From Erodium maritimum (Eukaryota; Streptophyta; Magnoliopsida; Geraniales; Geraniaceae): a stretch of DNA of 64,000 bases. The DNA lies in the NCBI GenBank assembly GCA_963921825.1, contig OY997588.1, positions 62,640,617 to 62,704,616 on the forward strand, given 5' to 3'. The notes beneath the pieces are model-generated. The model did not search any database and was not told the origin of the DNA. It saw nothing but the letters and a program-made list of their open reading frames with translations. The position numbers were made by a program, and so were the translations under genes. Position 1 is the stretch's first letter. Every line of letters begins with the position of its first letter. This document shows positions 1-11,389 of the stretch, one piece after another.

Positions 1-1440
1 TGAAACCCGACTTCAAGAATCGAGCCTCCACCCTGAGGATGAATATCCTGTGCTTCTGAACCCGAGCCTACGACAGAAACTAGTGGGCCCAAATCGGAAC
101 CAATTCGATTAAAAACATCTACCAGACAGGGGTTTACACTGGCCAACTACTGGGCCTTTTCGGATGGGCTTTTCTCATTATAAAACCTCCTGGAAGGGTC
201 TCTTGGTCTGCTGAAACTAGGCCAGATTCACTCGGGCCTTTAATATCAGTTTGAGGCCCAACGATCATAAGGCCAGCAACCCTATCGAATGTCTTCTGTG
301 CCACGGATTTCTCTGCTGAGAATTCTGAATCAACTCCTATTGGCACAGACCTAGGAACCGGCTCAGGTACATGCCAAATAACATGAGTCTGCTGAAACTC
401 CCCCACACGCACCATGCCTTCCCCACACATAACCTGATCGTCCGTCTGCGATTGCGAGTCCGCGCATTCAGGATTGCGATCCAAAAGCGAATCAATATTC
501 CCAAATCTGCGGCAACCGAATCAGGTACGATACTCCGCGGAATTGAAGGGATACACAAGTCAAACACACGTGAATTCTGGCAACGAGATACGGCAGCCGG
601 TGACTTCATCGGAGGAAAGTCGACGTGCTCTGTTTCGACTTCAGAGCCCACTGAAGCTGGATGTAGTCGCGCCAACGCAACAAACAACACGTAGCCATTT
701 ACCTTGAATCCGTTGAAGGTTTCCACGGCTTGAGAAGCAGCTTCCGACGTCGAGAATGAAACGAAACCAAAATATTTTCCCCCTCTGTTTGGACGTTTCA
801 AAACAGAGCACGAGGTTATAGTTCTGAATGGACCAAGGCTGCTACGAATCCACTCTTCTTTCGTACCGTAAGGAAAATTGTATATGAAGATCTCCGTCTT
901 GCTCACATGACCGGGAGTGATCGGAGATTGATGCACATCAACCTTGCGTAACGCCGTGACCGTGTGAGGTGCCACTTCTGAAGGACGAGGGACCGTCCCA
1001 GCGTCACCGGCAACAGATCCTGCGACATCAGTAAGTCCTGCTGCAATTCCAACATCTCCAGTAGCCACATGACGTTTTTGACGCTTCTTAACACTCACCT
1101 TTGCAAGCTTTCCCTTCGCCGGGCGAACCGTACTCCTTCTCTTCCCAACCGGCACCGATCTCTCAATATCAACAAACTCACGATATAGAGATAGGAAGCC
1201 TGAGCAGAACGAGAGAAAAACAGAGGAGTTTCTCATTCTGCAATAAATATTTAGTTGATCTAACATATAATATGGGTAAGAAATAAACGACAACTTCTCT
1301 CTCCTTTGACATAACGTGCTTCCTAAGAGAGGATCTCTGGGTGTCTCCCAAATCCAATCACCACCGGAGAAACAAAAGGATTCAATTTCTGGTCGGGGAT
1401 TTGATTTGTATTGCTCGTTGTGTTCGCGTTCGATCAAAGC
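1..1440 (-). mobile_element. RRM-encoding retroelement, copy K (3' end outside window)
   Basis: Minus-strand element of the same family as H and G further right. It shows the family's N-terminal segment followed by an RRM. Its 3' part runs off the left edge of the window, so no poly(A) tail or target-site duplication can be read. The 5' boundary near 1440 is approximate: a plus-strand reading frame (copy J) appears immediately to the right. The coding frame shifts near 480, where minus-strand coding potential moves to another frame (484 down to 134), and further stops follow towards position 1. Calling it a mobile element rests on homology to the TSD-flanked copies H and G. Confidence 0.65.
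337..1236 (-). pseudogene. RRM-domain ORF of copy K, frame broken after about 250 codons
   Basis: The first family-consistent ATG is at 1236, although the frame is open further upstream. From there the protein starts MRNSSVFLSFCSGFLSLYRE, matching the N-termini of H and G. A Lys/Arg-rich stretch covers residues about 33-56. The RRM is at about residues 114-190, with RNP2-like IFIYNFP, RNP1-like KYFGFVSF and the closing motif NGYVLFVALAR. The distal part is in a different frame (484-134), so one frameshift lies near 480-520. The predicted product is an RNA-binding ORF1-like protein of a retroelement. A host splicing factor is unlikely because at least four diverged copies occur here and G and H carry retrotransposition hallmarks. 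Confidence 0.6.
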
Positions 1441-1557
1441 CTAGTTTTTTTTCCAAACAGCAGATCATGCCGACGTGTCATGCTCCGGCGAGCTCATCGG
1501 TGCGGCTGGTTGTTGAAGATCGTTTGGAAGCCACCGAGAAATCTGGAGGATATCCTT
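1441..1557 (+). mobile_element. RRM retroelement copy J, left piece
   Basis: A short plus-strand open frame, readable from about 1468, runs into the left end of TE-A and resumes at 18877 on the far side. Removing TE-A and one 5-bp duplication leaves the frame open across the junction. This shows both pieces belonged to one coding region before insertion. The left limit is uncertain because copy K abuts it head to head; the upstream RRM part of J is not in the window. Confidence 0.55.
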
Positions 1558-1945
1558 TGTCATGAGCCCATTCTCTTCCCTCAGTTCCTTTTATGTTTCG
1601 TTCAATAATATGCTGCGTTTTGATCCTTTAGTTGAGGTGTGCCACTCACGTGACCCCCCTCAACAGTATTTCTCATCCATACCTGCCAAACCTACATTTC
1701 AGCAACATTGTGGTCGTGCAATTCTAGCTGGCCAGGATAGTGATAGGTTGATCCACTATATATAGGCGTCTTCTTCCTTGCTAGGATTTAGTCTTGATTT
1801 TGGTATCTATCCATTTTGTAATAGGAGTAGAGCAGATAAAAATGGCGCCACTCCGGTGTCGATTAAATGTTTTGTTCTTCTATTAAAACCAATCTAGAAG
1901 CTTTTGCCCATTTCTCTCTTGAATCCATCTATTACAGTCATTACA
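1558..1945 (+). repeat. TE-A 5' LTR
   Basis: 388 bp, starting TGTCATGAGCCC and ending ...CATTACA. It is the partner of 18498-18876 (379 bp). A TATATATA box at 1757-1764 is conserved in the 3' copy and probably belongs to the LTR promoter. A 9-bp indel early in the LTR distinguishes the two copies. Confidence 0.92.
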
Positions 1946-1946
1946 G

Positions 1947-1958
1947 TGGTATCAGAGT
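1947..1958 (+). promoter_or_regulatory. TE-A primer binding site (initiator tRNA-Met type)
   Basis: TGGTATCAGAGT begins one base after the 5' LTR. It matches the usual plant retrotransposon PBS complementary to the 3' end of initiator tRNA-Met. Confidence 0.9.
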
Positions 1959-1977
1959 ACCTTTCTAGAAGCTTGTC

Positions 1978-3200
1978 ATGGAAGAAAGTAGTGTCGTAAA
2001 CACACCGTTGAGAGAACAGAACGCTTCCCAGCTTCTCCAGGAGCTATCGGAGCTCCGATCAGCACATCAAAAAACCTAGGTGGAGAATGAAGCCTTAAGA
2101 GGTCGGGTCGAGCATCTGATACATGAAAGGCCGATTCCCAGCCAAGGTGTCGAAGGTCCTAGATCTCAATCACAGATTCAAGGTAGCGAGTCCTCAAACA
2201 CCACCCCATAGCATCCACCAAGAACATATTTTTACAAACCCAAACACCATCCGACCCTTGCCAGAACCCATACCAAGGGTTCCTTAAGACCCATCCTTCA
2301 GTGCATAGGGTTCTTGCTTCAGAATCACCCTTCCAGCCTCCCTTTCACACTCCCAGCACCACCAGACCATATATTGGGTTTCAATCTTCCCCAATGATGC
2401 ACCCTCCATACTCAGCCCCACCATTACATGAACAACCCACACCCATATACCAACCACAACCACAATACTACCCACCGCCTCACATAAACCCATACCCTTA
2501 CCTACCAATACCCATTTACCCACCACCTCCCCATATCTACCCACCACCACCACAACACTACCCACCACCTCCCCAGATCTACCCACCACCACCACAACAC
2601 TACCCACCACCACTTATATACCCACCACCACCGATGTTATTCAACACCTACACTTGTATTTCCTCAATTTGATGGAAAGGACGTCAGAGGTTGGCTGCGG
2701 CGTTGCAACGTATATTTTAGCTATTGCAATGTGCCCGAAGAGGACAAGGTCAAATTGGCCTCTCTGCATTTTTCAGGATATGCAGAGTATTGGTTTACTG
2801 AATTTGTGTTGGGAAAAGGTTTAATCTTATGGGAAGATTTTTGCCAAGAATTAGCATGGAAATTCAATTTTTTTGGCCGTGAGGATGTTGAGATTGAGTA
2901 TAAAAATCTCCAACAAACAGGTTCTGTCGCTGAATACGAGCATCACTTTGGAGAGCTCAAGTCACTGATGTTGTTGCGTGACCCACACTTGTCTGAGAGA
3001 CATTTCATGAACAATTTTCTAGGAGGACTCAAAACCCATTTAAGAAAAAGAGTTCAATTGTTTGATCCTCAATCTTTGAGCCAGGCCATGTACATTGCTC
3101 GCACTGAAGAAGAAAGGCAAGTGGATTTATCATCTCAGCAACAGAAATATCAACCTACCTTTTACCAACGACCTCGCCAACAATTATAGCTTGCTCCTAC
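1978..3200 (+). pseudogene. TE-A gag (structural protein), multiple frame breaks
   Basis: It starts at ATG 1978 with a short charged, probably coiled N-terminal part (about 33 codons before a stop). A Pro/Tyr-rich linker follows in another frame (2301-2640). The retrotransposon gag core is at about 2650-3189, with FPQFDGKDVRGWLRRC and a capsid-like segment. No complete zinc knuckle is visible downstream; the nearest cysteines (about 3310-3350) do not form a clean CCHC. Stops and frameshifts make it non-functional. In active relatives Gag forms the cytoplasmic particle that packages the element RNA. Confidence 0.8.
2438..2640 (+). repeat. Pro/Tyr-rich tandem repeat in TE-A gag
   Basis: C/A-rich DNA encoding repeated YPPPP(H/Q) units. 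A block of about 48 bp (YPPPPxIYPPPPQHYPPP) recurs at least twice. It is an internal low-complexity repeat of gag, not a separate extensin gene: it lies between the gag N-terminus and capsid core inside a bounded element. Confidence 0.75.
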
Positions 3201-3498
3201 TAGTCCAAGCACACTTGTTGTGCCTCGTCCTCAGGCTACTACATCTAGAGACCCTCCATATATCGTGGTCCATCCTCGCAGTCTGGATGATCGTTCTAGG
3301 CGTGGGCTTTGTTATACTTGCCCTGCATGCTACACTAAGGATCATATATGCCTGAATCGAAAGAAGCTTTTTCTATTGTCCCACGATTCGGATGATTCGG
3401 ATCATGCCTCCTTGAATGATTATAATCCACATGCACTGGATATTGAACATCTCCAATAGACAACGCCTGAGGTAAACCTTGAATCTAACTTATGTATT

Positions 3499-3819
3499 TT
3501 GTCTCACAAATACTTTTGCTCATTGTATGGTCTGAGATCTGCAAAATCTATCACTATTGAAGGGTGGATATGCAGTTTCCCCATTTCAATTTTAATTGAT
3601 ACAGGAGCATCGAAATCCTTCATGGATGAGTCAACTACATACAAATTGGGCCTAGTGCTGAGACCTGAACCTCGGGTAATTGTTAAAATGGGCAATGGTT
3701 TCAAACAAGCTTGCTGCATTGGAGCTACTATCAAATGGATAATTGGTGGCCATGCCTTCTCTTGGGATTTTCTGGTTATGTCTTTGGGAGGATCAGACCT
3801 CATTTTGGGAGTGGATTGA
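3499..3819 (+). pseudogene. TE-A aspartic protease domain
   Basis: Retropepsin-like segment with the catalytic LIDTGAS motif (Asp at about 3598) and a downstream DLILGVD motif at the end of the open frame, where a stop interrupts the usual DWL. In an intact element this protease cleaves the Gag-Pol polyprotein. It lies between gag and RT, as expected for Ty3 elements. Confidence 0.85.
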
Positions 3820-3855
3820 CTAGAAACTGTTAGTCCAATTCAGTGGTATTATTCA

Positions 3856-4960
3856 TTGAGAACAGTCGATATCACAATTCAGGGCAAGTTTTATATGTTT
3901 GCTCAGAATCCTAATTCAGTTAAGTGTGTTATGGCCTCTTATAAAATGCTGCATAAGGCAATTCGACATGGAGAAGAGCTATTTTTGGGCCAATTCTGTA
4001 CTGAAGCAGCCACCAAGACTGTTACTTGCGAGTCAAGGAAAGATTTACTTCATGTTCTGGCCAAGTTTAAGGCTGTGTTTGATCCGCCAACATTCTTTCC
4101 TCCCAAGCATTCAGTAGATCATAAAATTCCATTGCTTCCTGGTAGAAAACCCCCCTCGATCAGACCATATCGCCACAGTTATGAGTAGAAGAATGTGTTA
4201 GAGGGACTCATCAAAGAAATGCTATGGGTAGGGATTATTCAGAACAGTACTAGCCTGTATTCATTCCCTATTCTATTGGTGTGCAAGAAAGATGGATCCA
4301 TTGGACTATCGCCAGCTCAATGAACAAACGATAAAAGACAAATTCTCGATACCCACTATTGAGGAACTATTGGACGAGCTTGAAGGCTCGTGATTCTTCT
4401 CCAAAATAGACCTGCGGTCAAGCTATCATCAGATTCTGTTGCATGAAGGGGAGGAACACAAGACATCATTTTGCACTCACCAAGGCCATTATGAATTCTT
4501 GGTTATTCCATTTGGTCTAACGAATGCCCCATTGAGTTTTCAATCACTGATGAATCAAGTTTTGAGTGATTACTTGAGGCGCTTTGCTCTGGTATTTTTC
4601 GACGATATACTCATATACAATCATAACAGGGAGGAACATTTGAACCATGTCTCATTAATTCTGCAGCGTTTACAAGATCAGAAACTATTCGCCAAACTCT
4701 TAAATGTGATTACGGTACAACACAGATCGAATACCTAGGACACATTATCTCTAGAGAGGAAGTGGCAACATACCCTACGAAGTTCCAGGTTATGAAGGAC
4801 TGGCCTCATCCAACTTCTATTCGTTCTTTGAGAGGATTTTTGGGGCTTACAGGATATTACAAAAGGTTTATTCAGAATTATGGCTTAATTGCTCGGCCAC
4901 TGACAAACTTTTTGAAGAAAAACGATTTCATATGGTCAGAAGAAGCACAAGGTAGCTTTG
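3856..4960 (+). pseudogene. TE-A reverse transcriptase domain, frameshifted
   Basis: Ty3-type RT assembled across several frames. It has an N-terminal connection segment (3856-4188), then the characteristic F-G-L-T-N-A-P segment at about 4515-4540 and the catalytic FFDDILIY at about 4595-4618 (a Y-to-F change in YxDD). The thumb/connection SLRGFLGLTGYYKRF is at about 4825. At least two frameshifts and one stop (about 4186) rule out function. The role in the family is copying element RNA to cDNA inside the particle. Confidence 0.85.
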
Positions 4961-4970
4961 ACAAGCTCAA

Positions 4971-5381
4971 TTGGCTACGGCTTCTACCCCTGTTTTTCGT
5001 TTGCCAAATTTCTCCCTCCCGTTTATCATTGAAGCAGACGTGTGCGACGCGGGTCTAGGTGGGGTATTGATGCAAGAGGGTCGTCCAATAGCTATCCTGA
5101 GCAAAGCTTTGGGACCTCGTGCTCAAGCATCATCTACTTATGAGAAGGAGTTGCTAACGATTATGACCTGCATCCAAAAATGGCGTCATTACTTATCCTC
5201 ATGTAGCTTTATAATTCGCAGTGACCATCAGAGTTTAAAGCACTTGTTGGAACAAAAGCTATCAACAACATTTCAGCACCGTTGGCTAGCTGAGTTGATG
5301 GGTCTTTCCTACAAAATTGAGTATAAAAAGGGCAAAGAAAATGTGGTGGCTGATGCTCTGTCTCAGTTGCCTATGGAGTAA
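4971..5381 (+). pseudogene. TE-A RNase H domain
   Basis: Open 136-codon segment with FIIEADVCDAGLGGVLMQEG (catalytic Asp region), YEKELLTIM, SDHQSLKHLL and the closing VADALSQLP. These are the standard landmarks of Ty3-type RNase H. The frame is shifted relative to the upstream RT. The enzyme removes RNA from the RNA:DNA hybrid during reverse transcription. Confidence 0.87.
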
Positions 5382-6661
5382 TTGCAAATAATATTTGTGG
5401 TAGTGCCTCAATGGGTTAATGAAATTCTGTCAAGCTATGATAATGACTTGGAGCTCCAAGGTTTATTGCTGCAAATTTCAATTGCTCCTTCATCATTCCC
5501 AGATTATGCTCTGAAACAGGGAGTACTTTATTTCAAAGGCAAGATTTATCTTGGAGCAGGTTCCCAAATTCGCTCATAGGTAATTCAAGCAATGCACGAT
5601 TCTGCTCTTGGTGGTCACTCGGGGATACCAGTCACTACCAAGAGGATGCAACAATGGTTCTTTTGGCATCATATGGTTAAGGAGATTCATGCTTATGTGC
5701 AGGCCTATGATGTTTGCCAACGATGCAAAGCAGAGCATGTAGCTTACCCAGGGATATTGCAGCCTTTAGCCATCCCAACAACTCCTTAGACATATATATC
5801 CATTGACTTTGTAACAGGATTGCCTCCCTCGGACTCCTTTGATTGTATCATGGTGGTAGTGGATCGCTATACCAAATACAACCATTTTATAGTTCTGAAG
5901 CACCTGTTTACTGCCTCCCAAGTGGCATGTCGTTTCTTTGATGAGATACTTCGTCTTCATGGCTTATCTTCTACTACTGTCTCGGATAAAGATCAAATAT
6001 TCTTGAGCAACTTCTGGGATGATCTATTTAAAAGAGTGGGTGTCCAATTGCAGTTCTCTTCAGCGTATCACCCACAGACTAACGGGCAGACCGAACGCGT
6101 GAATCAATGTATGGAGCGATATTTGTGCACGATGACACACCAATTTCCTAAGCGATGGGCAAGATGGTTGGGGCTTGCTGAATATTGGTATAACTCTTTT
6201 TATCACTCAACACTGTAGATGTCTCCTTTTCAGGCTTTATATGGATATGCAACTCCATTGTTTGGCCTCAACACTACTTCATCATCAGTGGAAGATGTGG
6301 AATCCTTTGTTACAACAAGGGATGAATTGTCTGCAATACTCATAGATAACTTGCAATTGGCAGGAGAGCGTATGGAACACTTCGCTGACAAGAAACGCAC
6401 TGAGAGAACCTTTGAGGTTGGGATTGGGTTTACCTCAAGTTGCAACCATATCGACAAAATTCTGTTAACTTGCGCAGAAATCTCAAACTGGCTTGTCATT
6501 CTTATGGCCCATTTCAAATTACTAAGCGTATGGGCTCAGTGGCATATCGCCTCAGGCTTCCAGAGTCATCACGCATTCACCCGGTGTTCCATGTTTCTTT
6601 TCTTAAAAGTCAGTTGGGCAATAAGAACAAACTCTTGAACTCCCTCTCGGAGGTGACAGAG
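5382..6661 (+). pseudogene. TE-A integrase, with in-frame stops
   Basis: Zn-binding HHCC N-domain at about 5590-5740 (H...H, then CQRC). The catalytic core starts at about 5805 with ISIDFVTGLP, continues through SDKDQIF and AYHPQTNGQTERVNQ, and holds the D, D, E residues. Stops occur at 5787-5789 and 6216-6218, with frameshifts around 6400-6450. A tail ending [10 protein letters not shown] at about 6600 leads into TE-B, which cuts the domain at 6661. The remaining chromodomain lies at 18288-18469. Confidence 0.87.
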
Positions 6662-9213
6662 TGTCACGCCCCAAATCCGGTTCTTGCCCGGACCCAAGGC
6701 ATGACTAGTATAAAATGATTAAAAAGGCAATAACGCAACAATAAGTTCCTGAAAATCTCCAATATGAAACTCAAATCCACATAATTCAGTTTAAAACATA
6801 AATAACCCTCCAGGGGTGTAATAATAATCCTCTAACAAGGTTTGTTCAAAACTGGAATGAAATGAAAACGAAGTCTCTACGGGACACCCACACCAAGAAG
6901 CTCCTGAGCCCCTACTCCTCAAACAAGCCTGAAATTACAACAATAAACTCAAAGGGGTGAGCTTGCGCTCAGTAGGGAAAATACATAACATGGTGGATTT
7001 TAAACTCAATAACTTCGTCAGCAAAGTCAGCAGATAAATCTTAACAATCACAGCCAATAGGTAAACTGATCAATGCCGTGCCACATGAAGTCACCACCCT
7101 CCGATCCACATATGATGTGTCCTCTCGGATTTTCCCTCCAATCCAGAGGAGACGCATATCATTTAGGCTACCGGAAACAACCCTTCAGGGCGCATATCGT
7201 CGGGATTCTCAGAAACGTCTCCAAAGGATTTTATGTCCTCGGGAACCAAGGTATTACTCCCAGAGGAAGCATACACTTGGGCAATTCAATAATAATCAAA
7301 TAATAATTGAGCACACACTCAAACCGAAACACGAAGCAATCCATTCCCAACAAACACCACTTCACTATCACACAAAGCTCACGCATCACCGTTTCACCAC
7401 AACACACCGTACACGAATCACATAATCACAACATACGAATCACACAATCACAACTTACCGTTCACTTACCAGTTACGACCCATCGGGGCATCGATCACCT
7501 GATTGCACCGCTCGGTACAACCAGTCATACTCGATGCTCCAAACCACCATTTAAGGAAATCAAGCAATCATTCAAATACAGTCAACAGTCAAACACGAGT
7601 TCAATCAACCAATCCTGGAAACCTCAAACGAGCATTCAAACATGCAATTCAACTAGTTCCATTAGACTCTTTAGCCTATCCACTAAGCAACCAAACAACC
7701 AAGCATGTGATCCTAACACGCAACTAATCTGAGGGCTTTGCCAAGACCGCTCTACCAGTAAAGCAATTCTCAAGTATTGAAAGCGAGTTACACTAGTGAT
7801 TGGCATCCTAATCATTCACCACTAGACACTTCCGGTTATTAGTAATTGAAAGACGATTATTCTAGTTATTCGCATCCAATAGGCATTTCTAGGACCTTTC
7901 CAATTTTATTAGCCTAACATGCATACTAAGCATCATAAACGAGGAGTTAAGACTTTCCCTACCTCGAGGTCTTCCTCTCAACACTCTGATGATAAGCCCG
8001 GTGGTCACCACTCCGTTCTTCACACGGGTCCCGGCATGATCCTTGCTCCTCCAGCTCGATCCCCAAAGTCTTGGACACAAAGAAACGTTAATTAGACTCC
8101 ACTTAAACAGCAAGTAAGACCCTCAAAGCCCTTCCAAAGCTCAGCTCAAAACCAAGATCAACCAAGGTGAAAAACCCCCAAAGAAACCCCCACCCTGCTC
8201 TACCACGGACCTGGTCACGGACCCGTGACGCCCACCCTCACGGTTACCCTCACGGAGCCGTGACGTCGCCCGTCACGGGATCCGTGGCGCACCAGGGCAG
8301 TTTCGCCCTTCTTCAACCTCCAGCTCCTTTTCTCCGAAAAACCATCTTCAAACCCCAAATTTTACCACTTCCAACTCCCAAAACAGTCAAAGACCTCCAA
8401 TACTCCTCTACCCATTGTAGGAATCAACAAATAAGCAAGTTTCTAATGATTCAACAAATCAAACCCAACTTAAAAGCTCCAACAAACTAAGGATTTCTCA
8501 CAAAAACCCAACAAAGCTTCTCATCAACAACATCTCACACCAATTCTACTCAAACCCAACAACATCTAGCAATTTCACCCAAAACCCATGAAAAAAGATG
8601 AAGGGAAATGAGGATTAGAGAGTTCCATTACCTCTAGAAGAGTGAGATGAAGAAGATGGTAAGGATTTGGAGAAGGGATGGCTAGAGGAAGACTTCAAGT
8701 GGCCTCTTCTTCCTTGTTTCTTCTTCAAAGCTCCATGGGAGCTCCTCTCTCTTGCTCCTCCTCCAATTTTCGGCTACACCAACAAAAAATAGGTTGGTTT
8801 TGTTTTTCCAAACTCATATAATACCTAGATGTGTCAAATGACTAAAAGCCCTTGAGCTAGGATCCCTTGTAGAAGCTTTTGGGAGGGTATGATGGTCCAA
8901 GACCATTCCATTTTCTCTCTTTCAACCAAAAACGGACAAGTGTCCAAGTAGGTTATTTATTTTTCCAAAATAATTTCCAGCACAATAAAATAATGCTTTA
9001 GTCGATAGAAAGTCTCGTTTGGACTAAAATTGACTTCCTCCAACATTATACTCAAACGAAAGGAATTTATCCCCTTAAGCCAACCGTGATGATGGCTAAG
9101 TCGTTTGGGTTCCGGAAAAGTCTCGAGTGACTTCTTGAGTCATCGGTTGACTTTCCGGTAGCAAGTCAAACTTGCTTGAAAAGTCACCGGTTCGACCGGG
9201 AGCGGGTCTTACA
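6662..9213 (-). repeat. TE-B 3' LTR (element sense)
   Basis: 2552 bp. On the plus strand it runs TGTCACGCCCC...GGGTCTTACA, that is TGTAAGACCC...GGGGCGTGACA in element sense. It is nearly identical to 15730-18282. It holds short open frames on both strands (for example around 7073-7732 and 8167-8490), repeated in the other LTR, with no recognisable product. Confidence 0.95.
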
Positions 9214-9230
9214 ATCTACCCCCCTTAAAG
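9214..9230 (-). promoter_or_regulatory. TE-B polypurine tract
   Basis: Element-sense CTTTAAGGGGGGTAGAT directly abuts the start of the 3' LTR. Confidence 0.85.
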
Positions 9231-9239
9231 AAATTTCGT

Positions 9240-10594
9240 CCTCTAAATTTAAAAACAAGGTACCTCAATGCCGAACAGGTGGGGATACTTCTCGCAGATC
9301 TCATCCTCGCGCTCCCAAGTGGACCATGCTCGCTGACGTCCCCACTGTACTAGTACCAACGGAATCGTCTTGTTCCGCAGGATCTTCTCCTTTGTACCCA
9401 AAATCTCGACGGGTTGTTCTTCTCAGGTGACATCATCAGCTACCTCGATGTCTGACCACTCAATAATGTGCGAAGGGTCTGCCATGTACTTCCGTAGTTG
9501 GGACACGTGGAAAACGTTATGCATGTTCCCAAGCTGTTGTGGCAAGGCTAACCGATAAGCCACAGCTCCAATCCTCTCTAATACCTCAAATGGTCCGATG
9601 AAATGCGGTGCCAGCTTGCCGCCGCCGCGGTTAAACCGCAATAGACCCTTCTTCGGGCTTACCCTCAGAAACACGTGCTCCCCGACCGTGAACTCAAGTG
9701 GTCTGCGACGCCTATCTGCATAGCTCTTCTGCCGGCTCTGTGCGGTCTTCAACCGCCCTCTAATCAAAGCGACCTTTTCGGTCGTCTCCCTGACCATGTC
9801 TGGTCCAAGTAAGCTCCGGTCCCCAACCTCAGCCCAACATACCGGCTATCTACACGGCCTGCCATACAAAGCCTCGAATGGTGCCATACCAATGCTGGAA
9901 TGGTAACTGTTGTTGTAAGCAAACTCTACCAAAGGCAAATGATCCTCCCATGATCCCTGAAAGTCAAGCACACAAGCTCGAAGCATGTCCTCTAGAATCT
10001 GAATGGTGCGCTCTGACTGTCCATCTGTCTCAGGATGGTAAGCTATACTCAACAGTACTCAGTGCCCAAAGCCTTCTGTAGACTCTTCTAGAACCTGGAT
10101 GTGAAACGAGGGTCCCTATCAGATACCACTGACACTGGTACTCCATGTAGACGAATAATCTCCCTTACATACAACCGACTCAACATGTCCACAGTATCAG
10201 TCATCCTCGTACCCAGAAAGTGTGCCGACTTGGTCAATCGATCAACCACCACCCAAACAGCATCGTGCCCCTTCGACGACCTTTGTAACCCACACACAAA
10301 ATCCATAGTCACATGCTCCCACTTCCACTCGGGGATCGGTAAAGGCTGTAGCAAACCTGCGGGACGCTGATGCTCGGCCTTCACCTGTTGGCAGGTGAGG
10401 CATCGGGAGACAAAGTCTGCAACTGCCCTACGCATCCCCCTCCACCAAAACTGTCGTCGCATATCTCTATACATCTTGTTGCCACCGGGGTGCACAACCA
10501 GACGGGAGTGATGGAACTCTCGCAACACGGTGTCTCTGCAACCGCTGGGCACAAACAACCGTCCTCTAAAACGGAGACCCTGATCGGTGCCCAT
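9240..10594 (-). pseudogene. TE-B integrase plus chromodomain-like tail
   Basis: In element sense, the HHCC N-domain is at about 10370-10500, with the zinc pair CLTCQQ. The catalytic core follows with VTMDFVCGLQ, SVVSDRDPRFTSRF and [15 protein letters not shown], then the C-terminal GKLAPHFIGPFEVLERIGAV. A chromodomain-like VLVQWGRQRASTWERED ends near 9270. Stops at 10088-10090 (TAG where Trp is usual) and around 9840, and a frame change near 10060, make it non-functional. Integrase inserts the cDNA; the chromodomain is thought to direct targeting. Confidence 0.88.
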
Positions 10595-10663
10595 CTCCCA
10601 ACCCTCGAGCTTGACATCGTCGATGAATCTCTCACGAACCCCTGCTGTCTCGTCATCCTCGGT

Positions 10664-11347
10664 CTATGCCTCTAGTACTCGAGCAAATAACGTGGGCTGA
10701 TCCACCAAGGCACACAAGGCCATACAATCTCTGACCTCCTCCAACTCCAGTCTGAATAAGCTCAACTGCTCCAGCATGTCCCACTCTCGGACCGCCATGC
10801 TGGCAACACAATGACTCGACTTCCTGCTCAAAGCATCGGGGACGACGTTCGCCTTGCCCGAATGATAGAGCAACTCGAAGTCGTACTCCTCAAGTAACTC
10901 CATTCATCGCCTTTGGCGCATGTTCAGATCGCGCTGAGAGAAAATATACTTGAGGCTCTTGTGATCTGAAAACACCCTGAACTGCTCACCGTACAGATAG
11001 TGTCTCCAGCTCTTTAGCGCAAATACCACCGCTGCTAGCTCAAGATCATGGGTCGGGTAGTTGCGCTCATGCACCTTCAGCTGCCTCGAGCTGTAAGCAA
11101 CTACCTTTCCGCTCTGCATCAAGACACAACCTAGCCCTTTGCCTGAGGCGTCACAATACACGTCATACCCGACTCCCCGCTCTGGAACAATCAACACTGG
11201 AGCGGTAGTCAATCGAGCCTTTAGCTCGCGGAAAGAGTGCTCACACTCATCCGTCCAAAGGTACTCCGCCCCCTTGCGGGTCAAAGCTGTCATAGGTGCT
11301 GCTAGACGTGAGAAATCCCGAACAAAGCGTCGGTAATAACCTGCCAA
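10664..11347 (-). pseudogene. TE-B RNase H and connection domain
   Basis: Starts with [19 protein letters not shown], then [18 protein letters not shown] (catalytic Asp), [29 protein letters not shown] and NVVPDALSRK. A TGA at 10904-10906 interrupts the frame where a Trp is expected. Otherwise it is well preserved. Confidence 0.9.
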
Positions 11348-11389
11348 TCCTAGAAAGCTCCAGATCTCAAATACACTGCTGGGTCTGGC

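Noticed and set aside
1947..1958. tRNA-like match (also at 15714 and 25927)
   Set aside because: These are primer binding sites next to LTRs, not tRNA genes; no cloverleaf is present.
2301..2672. Proline-rich open frame that looks like an extensin
   Set aside because: It lies inside TE-A between gag segments and its repeats fit a gag linker; no signal peptide.
7073..8490. Several open frames in the TE-B LTR
   Set aside because: They recur identically in the other LTR (16141-17558), overlap on both strands and have no domain.
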